Assembly: GCF_017086405.1 (NCBI RefSeq) | Contig: NZ_CP070973.1 | Span: 1,054,001 to 1,118,000 of the forward strand | Length of the DNA: 64,000 nt | Direction of reading: 5' to 3' | Origin: Mycobacterium gordonae | GTDB lineage: Bacteria > Actinomycetota > Actinomycetes > Mycobacteriales > Mycobacteriaceae | Shown here: piece by piece, positions 20,237 to 28,089 of the stretch | Position numbering within the stretch: the first letter of the stretch is position 1 | Layout: every line of letters starts with the position of its first letter | The notes under the pieces: generated by a model | Seen by the model: only the letters and a program-made list of their open reading frames with translations | What the model was told of the DNA's origin: nothing | Database searches by the model: none | Program-made: the position numbers and the translations under genes

Positions 20237-21256
20237 GTGCGATTGGGTGTGTTGGACGTGGGCAGTAACACCGTCCACCTGCTGGTGGTCGATGCGCACC
20301 GCGGTGGCCACCCGACGCCGATGAGTTCGACCAAGGCCACCCTGCGCCTGGCCGAGGCCACCGACAGCTCCGGCAAGATCACCAAACGCGGCGCCGACAA
20401 GCTGGTTTCCACCATCGACGAGTTCGCCAAGATCGGTGTCAGCTCCGGCTGTGCCGAGCTGATGGCCTTCGCGACCTCCGCCGTCCGGGATGCGGAGAAC
20501 TCCGACGACGTGCTGGCCCGGGTGCGTAAGGAGACCGGTGTCGAACTGCAGGTGCTGCGGGGAGTCGACGAGTCGCGGCTGACCTTCCTGGCGGTGCGGC
20601 GCTGGTTCGGATGGAGTGCCGGACGCATCGTCAACCTCGACATCGGCGGCGGCTCGCTGGAGATCTCCAGCGGGGTCGACGAGGAGCCCGAGGTCGCGAT
20701 GTCGCTGCCGTTGGGGGCCGGCCGGTTGACCCGGGAATGGCTGCCCGACGATCCGCCCGGTCGGCGCAGGGTCGCGATGCTGCGCGATTGGCTGGATGCC
20801 GAGCTGTCTGAGGCCGGGGCGACGGTCCTCGACGCCGGTGCTCCCGATCTCGCCGTGGCGACTTCGAAGACATTCCGGTCGCTGGCGCGCCTCACCGGCG
20901 CCGCCCCGTCGGCCGCCGGCCCGCGGGTGAAGCGGACGCTGACAGCAAACGGCCTCAGACAACTCATATCTTTCATCTCTAGGATGACGACCGCTGACCG
21001 GGCAGAACTGGAAGGAGTCAGCGCCGAGCGGGCACCGCAAATCGTCGCCGGTGCCCTGGTGGCGGAGGCGAGCATGCGAGCGCTGTCGATCGAACAGGTG
21101 GATATCTGCCCGTGGGCGCTACGGGAGGGTCTCATCTTGCGCAAACTCGATGCCGAAGCCGACGGGACGGCACTGGTCGAGACGTCGGTGCGGGATGCTG
21201 GACGTCAGTTAGTTGATCGGAATTCGCCTACCCGATCGAGAGGCAACAAAGCATGA
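20237..21256 (+). CDS. ppx1: Exopolyphosphatase-type phosphohydrolase
   Basis: A 339-residue member of the Ppx/GppA family with the actin-like ATPase fold: phosphate 1 motif [14 protein letters not shown] at the N-terminus and phosphate 2 motif [12 protein letters not shown] at about residue 135. It lacks the C-terminal HD-type domain of long E. coli Ppx, as in mycobacterial PPX1, which hydrolyses short-chain polyphosphate. The start is GTG at 20237. The downstream membrane protein gene overlaps by 4 bases, so the two are coupled. Polyphosphate control fits the phosphate-responsive neighbourhood, although senX3-regX3 is several kilobases away. Confidence 0.9.
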   Translation: MRLGVLDVGSNTVHLLVVDAHRGGHPTPMSSTKATLRLAEATDSSGKITKRGADKLVSTIDEFAKIGVSSGCAELMAFATSAVRDAENSDDVLARVRKETGVELQVLRGVDESRLTFLAVRRWFGWSAGRIVNLDIGGGSLEISSGVDEEPEVAMSLPLGAGRLTREWLPDDPPGRRRVAMLRDWLDAELSEAGATVLDAGAPDLAVATSKTFRSLARLTGAAPSAAGPRVKRTLTANGLRQLISFISRMTTADRAELEGVSAERAPQIVAGALVAEASMRALSIEQVDICPWALREGLILRKLDAEADGTALVETSVRDAGRQLVDRNSPTRSRGNKA

Positions 21257-22242
21257 CCGAACCAGACTCCGAGGACACCAAGCAGATCTCGGTGGCCGAA
21301 CTGCTGGCCAGGAATGGGACTATCGGAGCCCCCGCGGTCACACGTCGCCGCCGGCGCCGTCGCGGTGACGACTCGGTGACCGTCGCCGAACTGACCGGCG
21401 AGATCCCCATCATCCGTGATGACCGCTCCACGCCGGCGCCGCCACCGGCCGCACCACCGGCACCGCCGCCTCCGGTCGCCGCACCGCCGCCGCCCGCTGA
21501 ACCCGTTGTCGAGCAGATCCCGGAACCGGCCGTCACCACCACCGCCGAGCCCGAGACCAAGACCGCCTACTGGGCCGAGCCGGAGCCACGCTGGCCCAAG
21601 TCGGAGCCGATCGCCACCCGCCGGACCGGCCCCGAGCGCAGCGAATACCCACGGCCGGTTCGCCAGCTACCCGACGCAGGCGACCCTGTCGGGCAGCAGT
21701 CCGGCGCCGACAGCATGAGCCCGGATCCGGTGGGGCACTACACCGACGCCTCCGTTGACGTCCTGGACAGCGAGATCAGCGAGGCGGAGGCGCCGGTCGA
21801 GGACTCCGCCTACGTGCGCTCCTATCTGCAGGACCCCGACGACGGCGCCGAACACACGCTGTTCGGCGGACAATCGATCGCCGACGAGGTAGCCCGGCGA
21901 CGCAGCGAGCGCACAGCGGTGGACGAAGACGAACCCGACACCGCCGGTAAAGCGCCGCCGCGCCGCTCCGGAAGCACGGTCGCGGTGCTGGGACGTGCGG
22001 TCCTGACCGTGCTGCAGTCCATCCTGGCCGTGGTGTTCGGCGCCGGTCTGTTCATCGCGTTCGACCAGCTCTGGCGCTGGAACTCCATCGTGGCCCTGGT
22101 GCTCTCGGTTCTGGTGATCCTCGGTCTGGTGGTCGGCGTCCGGGTGGTCCGTAAGACCGAGGACATCGCCAGCACGTTGATCGCGGTCGCAGTGGGTGCG
22201 CTCATCACCCTCGGACCGATGGCCCTGTTGCAAACCGGTTAG
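21253..22242 (+). CDS. Conserved membrane protein with Pro-rich cytoplasmic region
   Basis: A 329-residue protein. The N-terminus carries a conserved [11 protein letters not shown] motif and a basic patch of consecutive arginines, repeated in part by [14 protein letters not shown] long Pro/Glu-rich disordered part (about 55-230) follows, then three hydrophobic helices (about 245-325). The [10 protein letters not shown] motif occurs in several actinobacterial membrane proteins, with no agreed role. It is translated with ppx1 (ATGA overlap). Synteny matches Rv0497. Confidence 0.75.
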   Translation: MTEPDSEDTKQISVAELLARNGTIGAPAVTRRRRRRRGDDSVTVAELTGEIPIIRDDRSTPAPPPAAPPAPPPPVAAPPPPAEPVVEQIPEPAVTTTAEPETKTAYWAEPEPRWPKSEPIATRRTGPERSEYPRPVRQLPDAGDPVGQQSGADSMSPDPVGHYTDASVDVLDSEISEAEAPVEDSAYVRSYLQDPDDGAEHTLFGGQSIADEVARRRSERTAVDEDEPDTAGKAPPRRSGSTVAVLGRAVLTVLQSILAVVFGAGLFIAFDQLWRWNSIVALVLSVLVILGLVVGVRVVRKTEDIASTLIAVAVGALITLGPMALLQTG

Positions 22243-22258
22243 GCGCTCCAGACACACA

Positions 22259-23101
22259 GTGCGCCCAGCAATCAAAGTCGGCTTGTCGACGGCCTCGGTC
22301 TACCCCCTGCGAACCGAGGCCGCGTTCGAGTACGCGGCCAGACTCGGCTACGACGGCGTCGAGTTGATGGTGTGGGGGGAGTCGGTCAGCCAGGACATCG
22401 ATGCCATCGGGCGGCTGTCACGGCGCTACGGCGTGCCGGTGCTGTCGGTGCACGCGCCCTGCCTGCTGATCTCGCAGCGGGTGTGGGGCGCCAATCCGAT
22501 CGTGAAACTGGACCGCAGCGTCCGCGCCGCCGAACAACTGGGCGCTCAGACCGTCGTCGTGCACCCGCCGTTTCGGTGGCAGCGGCGCTATGCCGAGGGA
22601 TTCCGCGAACAGGTCAAGTCCCTGGAAGAGTCCAGCAGCGTCATGGTCGCGGTGGAGAACATGTTCCCATTCCGCGCCGACCGATTCTTCGGCAGTGATC
22701 AGAGCCGCGAACGGATGCGCCGGCGCGGCGGCGGCCCCGGCCCGGCGATCTCGGCTTTCGCGCCGTCCTACGACCCGCTGGACGGCGACCACGCCCACTA
22801 CACGCTGGACCTCTCGCACACCTCTACGGCTGGCACCGACTCACTGGAGATGGCGCGGCGGATGGGCTCGGGGCTGACTCATCTGCACCTGTGTGACGGC
22901 AGCGGCCTGCCCGCCGATGAACACCTGGTGCCCGGCCGGGGCACCCAGCCGACGGCCGAGGTGTGTCAGATGCTGGCCGCGAGTGACTTCACCGGTCACG
23001 TGGTGCTGGAAGTGTCCACCTCGGGAGCACGGTCGGCCGCTGAACGCGAAGCCATGCTGGTCGAGTCGTTGCAGTTCGCCCGAACCCACCTGCTGCGGTG
23101 A
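22259..23101 (+). CDS. Sugar phosphate isomerase/epimerase-like TIM-barrel protein
   Basis: A 280-residue protein of the xylose-isomerase-like/AP endonuclease 2 fold. Metal-ligand-type residues occur in the expected order: YDGVELMVWG, SVHAPC, VVVHPPF, AVENMFPF, YTLDLSHTST, HLHLCDGSG and VVLEVST. The substrate is unknown; sugar or inositol isomerisation is typical of the fold. The start is GTG at 22259, 16 bases after the preceding stop. The thioesterase gene follows after a single base. Rv0498 has the same length. Confidence 0.8.
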   Translation: MRPAIKVGLSTASVYPLRTEAAFEYAARLGYDGVELMVWGESVSQDIDAIGRLSRRYGVPVLSVHAPCLLISQRVWGANPIVKLDRSVRAAEQLGAQTVVVHPPFRWQRRYAEGFREQVKSLEESSSVMVAVENMFPFRADRFFGSDQSRERMRRRGGGPGPAISAFAPSYDPLDGDHAHYTLDLSHTSTAGTDSLEMARRMGSGLTHLHLCDGSGLPADEHLVPGRGTQPTAEVCQMLAASDFTGHVVLEVSTSGARSAAEREAMLVESLQFARTHLLR

Positions 23102-23102
23102 T

Positions 23103-23936
23103 ATGAGCGCATTGTTCACCGCGGCCATGGCGCTGCGCGAAGTGGGCGCCGGCCCGGACGGTCCGGTGTTCGAGGGCGAGCTGACCGAGCACTGGACGAT
23201 CGGCACCAAGGTCCACGGCGGCGTGATGGTGGCGTTGTGCGCCAAAGCTGCCCGAATGGCCTTCGGCGCAGACACGCTGCAGCCGGTCGCGGTGTCCGCG
23301 AACTTCCTGTCCGCGCCCGATCCGGGTCCGCTGCGGCTGGTCACCGCGATTCGCAAGCGCGGCCGCCGGATCAGCGTGGCCGACGTCGAGCTGGTCCAGG
23401 GCGAGCGCACCGCGGTGCATGCGGTGGTCACGCTGGGCGAGCCCGAACATCATCTGCCAGGCAAGAGCGAGCCGCTGTTGTCAGCGAACCCGGTCCTGGA
23501 CCTGATGGCGCCAGAACCGCCCGACGATGTGGAGCCGATCGGGACCGGGCACCCGCTGGCCGGTCTGGTGCACCTGGGTGCCGGTTGCGATATCCGCCCG
23601 CTGGTGTCCACGATGCAGCCGTCAACCGATGGGCGTCCGCCGTTGATGCAGATGTGGGCGCGTCCACGGGGAGTTGCCCCCGACGGGCTGTTCGCCCTGC
23701 TGTGCGGTGACCTGTCGGCGCCGGTGACCTTCGCCGTGGACCGCACCGGCTGGGCGCCGACCGTCCAATACACCGCCTTCCTGCGGTCGCTGCCCGTCGA
23801 CGGGTGGTTGCGGGTGATCTGCACGTGCGTCGAGATCGGTCAGGACTGGTTCGACGAGGACCATACGGTCGTGGACTCCGCGGGGCGCATCGTGGTGCAG
23901 TCCCGCCAGCTGGCCCTGGTCCCGCCTGCCCGGTAG
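23103..23936 (+). CDS. Acyl-CoA thioesterase-like double-hotdog protein
   Basis: A 277-residue protein with two hotdog halves. The first contains TIGTKVHGGVMVALCAKAA and VSANFLSAPDPG; the second contains WARPRG, LCGDLSAPVTF and a helix before VRLPVDGW-like strands. This is the TesB-like arrangement (4HBT_3) that hydrolyses acyl-CoA thioesters. The substrate chain length cannot be told. It lies in a tight run with the TIM-barrel gene upstream and proC 19 bases downstream. Rv0499 is the synteny match. Confidence 0.78.
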   Translation: MSALFTAAMALREVGAGPDGPVFEGELTEHWTIGTKVHGGVMVALCAKAARMAFGADTLQPVAVSANFLSAPDPGPLRLVTAIRKRGRRISVADVELVQGERTAVHAVVTLGEPEHHLPGKSEPLLSANPVLDLMAPEPPDDVEPIGTGHPLAGLVHLGAGCDIRPLVSTMQPSTDGRPPLMQMWARPRGVAPDGLFALLCGDLSAPVTFAVDRTGWAPTVQYTAFLRSLPVDGWLRVICTCVEIGQDWFDEDHTVVDSAGRIVVQSRQLALVPPAR

Positions 23937-23955
23937 GGCGGCCGCTGTGTCTGGA

Positions 23956-24846
23956 ATGCTTTCCGGCATGGCAAGAATCGCGATCATCGGCGGCGGCAGC
24001 ATCGGTGAGGCACTGTTGTCCGGCCTGCTGCGGGCAGGCCGGCAGGTCAAAGACCTGGTGGTGGCCGAACGGATGCCGGACCGGTCCAAGTACCTGTCGA
24101 ACACCTACGGCGTGCTGGTGGTGACGTCGGTCAAGGAGGCGGCCGAGAATGCCACGTTCGTCGTCGTCGCGGTCAAGCCGGCCGACGTCGAGGCGGTGAT
24201 CGACGACCTCGCCGACGCGGCGGCCGCGGCCGAGCACGACAGTGCCGAGCAGGTCTTCGTGACGGTGGCGGCGGGCATCACCATCACCTATTTCGAGTCC
24301 AAGCTGCCGGCCGGGACGCCGGTCATCCGGGCGATGCCCAATGCGGCGGCGCTGGTCGGGGCCGGGGTGACCGCCCTGGCTAAGGGCCGGTTCGTCAGCG
24401 CCGCGCAACTGGAAGAGGTGTCCGCACTGTTCGACGCCGTCGGCGGGGTGCTCACCGTTTCCGAGCAGCACCTAGACGCGGTGACGGCGGTGTCCGGCTC
24501 CGGCCCAGCGTACTTCTTCCTCCTGGTCGAGGCATTGGTGGACGCCGGCGTCGCGGTGGGGTTGAGTCGTCAGGTTGCCACGGATCTGGCGGCGCAGACC
24601 ATGGCTGGGTCGGCGGCGATGCTGCTGGAACGAATGGACGAAGGCCGCCGGCCCGCCGATGGCGAGCCGATCGGTCTGCGGGTCGACACCTCGCCGGCGC
24701 AGCTGCGGGCGTCGGTCACTTCACCCGGCGGCACCACCGCGGCCGGGTTGCAGGCGCTGGAACGAGGCGGATTTCGGGTGGCGGTAGACGCCGCCGTGCA
24801 GGCCGCGAAAAACCGTTCTGAGCAGCTGAGAATTACATCGGAATAA
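23956..24846 (+). CDS. proC: Pyrroline-5-carboxylate reductase
   Basis: A 296-residue NADPH-dependent enzyme for the last step of proline synthesis. The N-terminal Rossmann motif is ARIAIIGGGSIGEALLSGLL; the C-terminal domain carries the family signature AVSGSGPAYFFLLVEAL and TSPGGTTAAGL. The ATG at 23956 gives the length usual for mycobacterial ProC; a GTG at 23947 and an ATG at 23968 are alternatives. The cluster upstream runs in the same direction. A strong hairpin lies about 75 bases downstream. Confidence 0.95.
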   Translation: MLSGMARIAIIGGGSIGEALLSGLLRAGRQVKDLVVAERMPDRSKYLSNTYGVLVVTSVKEAAENATFVVVAVKPADVEAVIDDLADAAAAAEHDSAEQVFVTVAAGITITYFESKLPAGTPVIRAMPNAAALVGAGVTALAKGRFVSAAQLEEVSALFDAVGGVLTVSEQHLDAVTAVSGSGPAYFFLLVEALVDAGVAVGLSRQVATDLAAQTMAGSAAMLLERMDEGRRPADGEPIGLRVDTSPAQLRASVTSPGGTTAAGLQALERGGFRVAVDAAVQAAKNRSEQLRITSE

Positions 24847-24920
24847 TTCAAGAAATTTCGACTGATTGTCTCTCACCAGTACCAGTAACCCCACTAGTCC
24901 CGCTATTCTCCTCTTTGTAT

Positions 24921-24967
24921 GCCCGTGTGGGTGCCAGCGGAGGGGAAGCCGCTGGCATTGCGCGGGC
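24921..24967 (+). terminator. Long hairpin in the proC / HTH gene interval
   Basis: TGCCAGCGG (24932-24940) and CCGCTGGCA (24949-24957) pair perfectly over 9 bases around an 8-base loop. An outer GCCCG/CGGGC pair (24921-24925 and 24963-24967) extends the structure. No T-run follows. It could be an intrinsic terminator of the T-poor type often seen in mycobacteria, or a folded 5' leader of the small HTH gene whose ATG is 20 bases downstream. Confidence 0.5.
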
Positions 24968-24986
24968 CTGACACGATTGGGTTGCG

Positions 24987-25238
24987 ATGACGTCAACGAA
25001 TGGGCCGTCGGCACGGGATTCTGCAGGTAAGGCGGCCGGTTCGGCCGACGCCGCGCAATCCCGGACACAATTCCTCACCGTCGCCGAGGTGGCGGCGCTG
25101 ATGCGGGTGTCGAAGATGACGGTGTACCGGTTGGTGCACAACGGTGAGCTGCCCGCGGTTCGGGTCGGCCGGTCCTTCCGGGTCCACGCCAAGGCGGTCC
25201 ACGACATGCTGGAGACGTCGTACTTCGACGCCGGCTAG
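24987..25238 (+). CDS. Excisionase/BldC-like helix-turn-helix protein
   Basis: An 83-residue protein. After a disordered N-terminus of about 27 residues comes a MerR/excisionase-type winged helix: LTVAEVAALMRVSKMTVYRL, then GELPAVRVGRSFRVHAKAV. Such proteins bind DNA as small regulators. There is no integrase or prophage nearby, so a developmental or housekeeping regulator is more likely than a phage excisionase. It is followed, as in other actinobacteria, by the bS22 gene. Rv0500A is the synteny match. Confidence 0.85.
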   Translation: MTSTNGPSARDSAGKAAGSADAAQSRTQFLTVAEVAALMRVSKMTVYRLVHNGELPAVRVGRSFRVHAKAVHDMLETSYFDAG

Positions 25239-25394
25239 GCGATCTTCGCACGGCGTAGGACGCTGCGGTTTTGCCCGCTTTACCAGATGCGGTGAGCCCT
25301 GGGCATCCGGCCGGTTTGGTGTTGCAGGCCCCGGGTTCGGTAAGGTGGCTTGGTCCTTTTGGGGTCTTAGACGGCCGGTGAGATAGCGGAGTTC

Positions 25395-25496
25395 ATGGGT
25401 TCAGTAATCAAGAAGCGGCGCAAGCGTATGTCGAAGAAGAAGCACCGCAAGCTGCTACGTCGCACTCGGGTGCAGCGCAGAAAACTTGGCAAGTAA
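25395..25496 (+). CDS. Small ribosomal subunit protein bS22 (AURKAIP1/COX24-like)
   Basis: A 33-residue, extremely basic protein: it begins [19 protein letters not shown] and ends RRKLGK, with about half its residues Lys or Arg. A Shine-Dalgarno-like GGAG sits 4 bases before the ATG. The sequence matches the AURKAIP1/COX24 domain and the short protein called bS22, seen bound near the decoding site in mycobacterial 30S structures. It is easily missed because of its length. It lies between the HTH gene and the GalE-like gene, as Rv0500B does in M. tuberculosis. Confidence 0.88.
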
Positions 25497-25563
25497 GTTC
25501 TGCCCGCGGGTACCGTCACCCGTCCGTAACGCCTCCGTTTCCCCTCGTCGCTAGGCTGTCAAG

Positions 25564-26697
25564 GTGGATTCGTCGAACGGCCAGGACGGTGGTGGAACCG
25601 GCGGCCAGCAGCCAAACGCTGACACGGTGCACTACCCGAAGGTGGTGTTGGTCACCGGCGCATGCCGATTCCTGGGCGGATACCTGACCGCTCGGCTGGT
25701 GCAGAACCCGCTCATCAACCGTGTCATCGCGGTCGATGCGATAGCGCCGAGCAAAGACATGTTGCGCCGGATGGGCCGCGCCGAGTTCGTCCGCGCCGAC
25801 ATCCGAAATCCCTTCATCGCGAAGGTGATTCGAAACGGAGACGTCGACACGGTGGTGCACGCGGCGGCGGCCTCGTACGCGCCGCGATCGGGTGGCACGG
25901 CCGCGTTGAAGGAACTCAACGTGATGGGCGCGATGCAGCTGTTCGCCGCGTGTCAGAAGGCGCCGTCGGTACGCCGGGTGGTGTTGAAGTCGACGTCGGA
26001 GGTGTACGGGTCGAGCCCGCACGACCCGGTCATGTTCACCGAGGACAGCAGCAGCCGCCGACCCTTCCGCGAGGGGTTTGCCAAGGACAGCCTCGACATC
26101 GAGGGTTACGTGCGGGGTTTGGGCCGGCGCCGGCCCGACATCGCGGTGACCATCCTGCGGTTGGCCAACATGATCGGCCCGGCCATGGACACCTCACTGT
26201 CGCGGTATCTCGCGGGGCCTTTGGTGCCAACCATGTTCGGCCGCGACGCTCGGCTGCAACTGCTGCACGAGCAGGACGCGCTGGGCGCGCTGGAGCGCGC
26301 CGCGATGGCCGGTAGGGCCGGCACCTTCAACATCGGCGCGGACGGAATCATCATGTTGTCCCAGGCGATTCGTCGGGCCGGCCGAATTCCCTTGCCAGTA
26401 CCGGGATTCGGCGTGTGGGCCCTCGATTCGCTGCGGCGCGCGAACCGCTACAACGAGATCAGTCGCGACCAATTCGCGTACCTGAGTTACGGCCGTGTGA
26501 TGGACACCACCAGGATGCGTTCAGAGCTCGGATACCAGCCGAAATGGTCGACGGCAGACGCGTTCGACGACTACATGCGCGGCCGCAGCTTGACTCCCAT
26601 TATCGACCCGCATCGGGTACGCTCCTGGGAGGGTCGTGCCATAGCGGTGGCGCAGCGCTGGGGTAGCCGAAATCCCATGCCGTGGGCGGGGTCGTAG
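25564..26697 (+). CDS. galE2: GalE-like extended SDR with altered catalytic residues
   Basis: A 377-residue member of the NAD-dependent epimerase/dehydratase family. The nucleotide motif reads VTGACRFLGG, not the usual TGGAGFIG. STSEVYGS is present, but the Tyr-x-x-x-Lys expected about 25 residues later is missing; the corresponding segment is REGFAKDSLD. The protein may bind NAD without classical epimerase chemistry. The start is GTG at 25564. The downstream acyltransferase gene begins 20 bases after its stop. In M. tuberculosis it is named galE2 (Rv0501); activity is unproven by sequence. Confidence 0.75.
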   Translation: MDSSNGQDGGGTGGQQPNADTVHYPKVVLVTGACRFLGGYLTARLVQNPLINRVIAVDAIAPSKDMLRRMGRAEFVRADIRNPFIAKVIRNGDVDTVVHAAAASYAPRSGGTAALKELNVMGAMQLFAACQKAPSVRRVVLKSTSEVYGSSPHDPVMFTEDSSSRRPFREGFAKDSLDIEGYVRGLGRRRPDIAVTILRLANMIGPAMDTSLSRYLAGPLVPTMFGRDARLQLLHEQDALGALERAAMAGRAGTFNIGADGIIMLSQAIRRAGRIPLPVPGFGVWALDSLRRANRYNEISRDQFAYLSYGRVMDTTRMRSELGYQPKWSTADAFDDYMRGRSLTPIIDPHRVRSWEGRAIAVAQRWGSRNPMPWAGS

Positions 26698-26717
26698 ATA
26701 AGATTTGGGTAAACAAC

Positions 26718-27785
26718 GTGGCGGGTGAAACCAGAGCGAATGTTATTCCACTGCACAGCAATCGGGGTCGCGTAGCGGCAAGACGCCGTGCAGATCAGCG
26801 AACCGACGCATCGCGACAGCACCCCTCGCTGCTAACCGACCCCAGTGGCCGCGCATCGGCCGAAGAGATCGCTGCCGTCGTCCGCGAGATCGACGAGCAC
26901 CGCCGCGCGGCCGGAGGGGTTTCCGCCGGCGAACCACCGCTGAACGATCTTGCCCAGCGCGTCGCCGCCGTGGCCGGGTTCTTCCGCCAACGGCTGATCG
27001 GTGATTACAGCGTCGACGAATTCGGGTTCGATCCGCACTTCAACGACGCGATCGTGCGGCCTTTGCTGAGATTTTTCTTCAACTCCTGGTTCCGGGTCGA
27101 AGTCAGCGGCATCGAGAACATCCCGAGCGACGGCGCGGCGCTGGTCGTCGCCAACCACGCCGGGGTGCTTCCGTTCGACGGTTTGATGCTGTCGGTGGCC
27201 GTGCACGACGAACACCCGGCGCAACGCGACCTGCGTCTGCTCGCCGCCGATATGGTGTTCGACCTGCCGGTGATCTCGTCGGCCGCGCGTAAAGCCGGTC
27301 ACACCATGGCCTGCACGGCCGACGCGCACCGGTTACTCGCGTCCGGCGAACTCACCGCGGTGTTCCCGGAGGGCTACAAGGGGCTGGGCAAGCGCTTCGA
27401 GGACCGCTACCGGTTGCAGCGGTTCGGGCGCGGTGGCTTCGTCTCGGCGGCGTTGCGCACCAAGGCCCCGATCGTGCCGTGCTCGATCATCGGCTCGGAA
27501 GAGATCTACCCGATGCTGACCGATGTGAAGTTGCTGGCGCGCTTGTTCGGTCTGCCGTACTTCCCGGTGACGCCGCTGTTCCCGCTGGCCGGCCCCGCGG
27601 GTCTGGTGCCGCTGCCGTCCAAGTGGCGGATCGCGTTCGGTGAGCCCATTCAGACCGCCGATTACGCGCCCAGCGACGCCGAGGATCCGATGGTCACCTT
27701 CGAGTTGACCGACCAGGTGCGCGAGACGATCCAGCAGACGCTGTACCGGCTGCTCGCCGGCCGTCGCAACATTTTCTTCGGCTGA
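26718..27785 (+). CDS. PlsC-like 1-acyl-glycerol-3-phosphate acyltransferase family protein
   Basis: A 355-residue protein with an N-terminal basic region and a C-terminal lysophospholipid acyltransferase domain (about residues 120-345). The HxxxxD-type motif is NHAGVLPFD, followed by VFPEGYKG and IVPCSIIGSEE. It probably acylates a lipid or envelope acceptor at the membrane face; the acceptor is not known. The GTG at 26718 gives the conserved start VAGETRANVIPLH. The IS110-family element is inserted 12 bases past its stop codon. Rv0502 is the synteny match. Confidence 0.83.
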   Translation: MAGETRANVIPLHSNRGRVAARRRADQRTDASRQHPSLLTDPSGRASAEEIAAVVREIDEHRRAAGGVSAGEPPLNDLAQRVAAVAGFFRQRLIGDYSVDEFGFDPHFNDAIVRPLLRFFFNSWFRVEVSGIENIPSDGAALVVANHAGVLPFDGLMLSVAVHDEHPAQRDLRLLAADMVFDLPVISSAARKAGHTMACTADAHRLLASGELTAVFPEGYKGLGKRFEDRYRLQRFGRGGFVSAALRTKAPIVPCSIIGSEEIYPMLTDVKLLARLFGLPYFPVTPLFPLAGPAGLVPLPSKWRIAFGEPIQTADYAPSDAEDPMVTFELTDQVRETIQQTLYRLLAGRRNIFFG

Positions 27786-27894
27786 GTCCGCGAGCAGCTA
27801 TCTGGGGGGCTGCGCCCCGCGGTGGAGGATGAAAATTAGTGCGGCGCGTTCGGCCTGGTGAGGTGGTTGCGCAGCGAGTCGGGCGGGTCGACCC

Positions 27895-28076
27895 TTGAGG
27901 GGTGTTTCGGTTGACCCCGTTGCGTCTGTGTTGCTCTGAGCACGCCGAGCAGCTTGGGGCTGGAGAGCACCCCTGTGTTGGTTGCGGGGGCGGTGGATTG
28001 TTGCCTGTGAGCACGCGAGAGAGACTCCTGTTTTGTTTTCGCTCTCCCCGAAACACCCTTGATAGCACGTGTTTTG
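27895..28076 (+). ncRNA. Candidate IS110 bridge RNA
   Basis: The 5' non-coding end has the order expected of a bridge RNA. A 5' hairpin GGGGT/ACCCC is at 27899-27903 and 27914-27918. A loop closed by TGCTCT/AGAGCA (27932-27937, 27964-27969) contains the left-target-like guide CGAGCAGCT. A second region holds the left-donor-like guide CGAGAGAGACT (28016-28026) and GATAG (28061-28065), complementary to CTATC at the left junction (27798-27802). The length of about 180 bases is close to that of the IS621 RNA. The right-target guide was not found in register. Exact ends are unknown. Confidence 0.55.
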
Positions 28077-28089
28077 GAGGTGAGTAATC

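Noticed and set aside
24987..25238. Prophage or integrative element suggested by an excisionase-like protein
   Set aside because: There is no integrase, attachment repeat or phage gene nearby, and the gene sits in conserved order with bS22 and the GalE-like gene.
27786..28089. Terminal inverted repeats and a target duplication for the insertion sequence
   Set aside because: I found none of convincing length, which fits IS110 elements. A right-target guide in the correct register was also not found and is not claimed.
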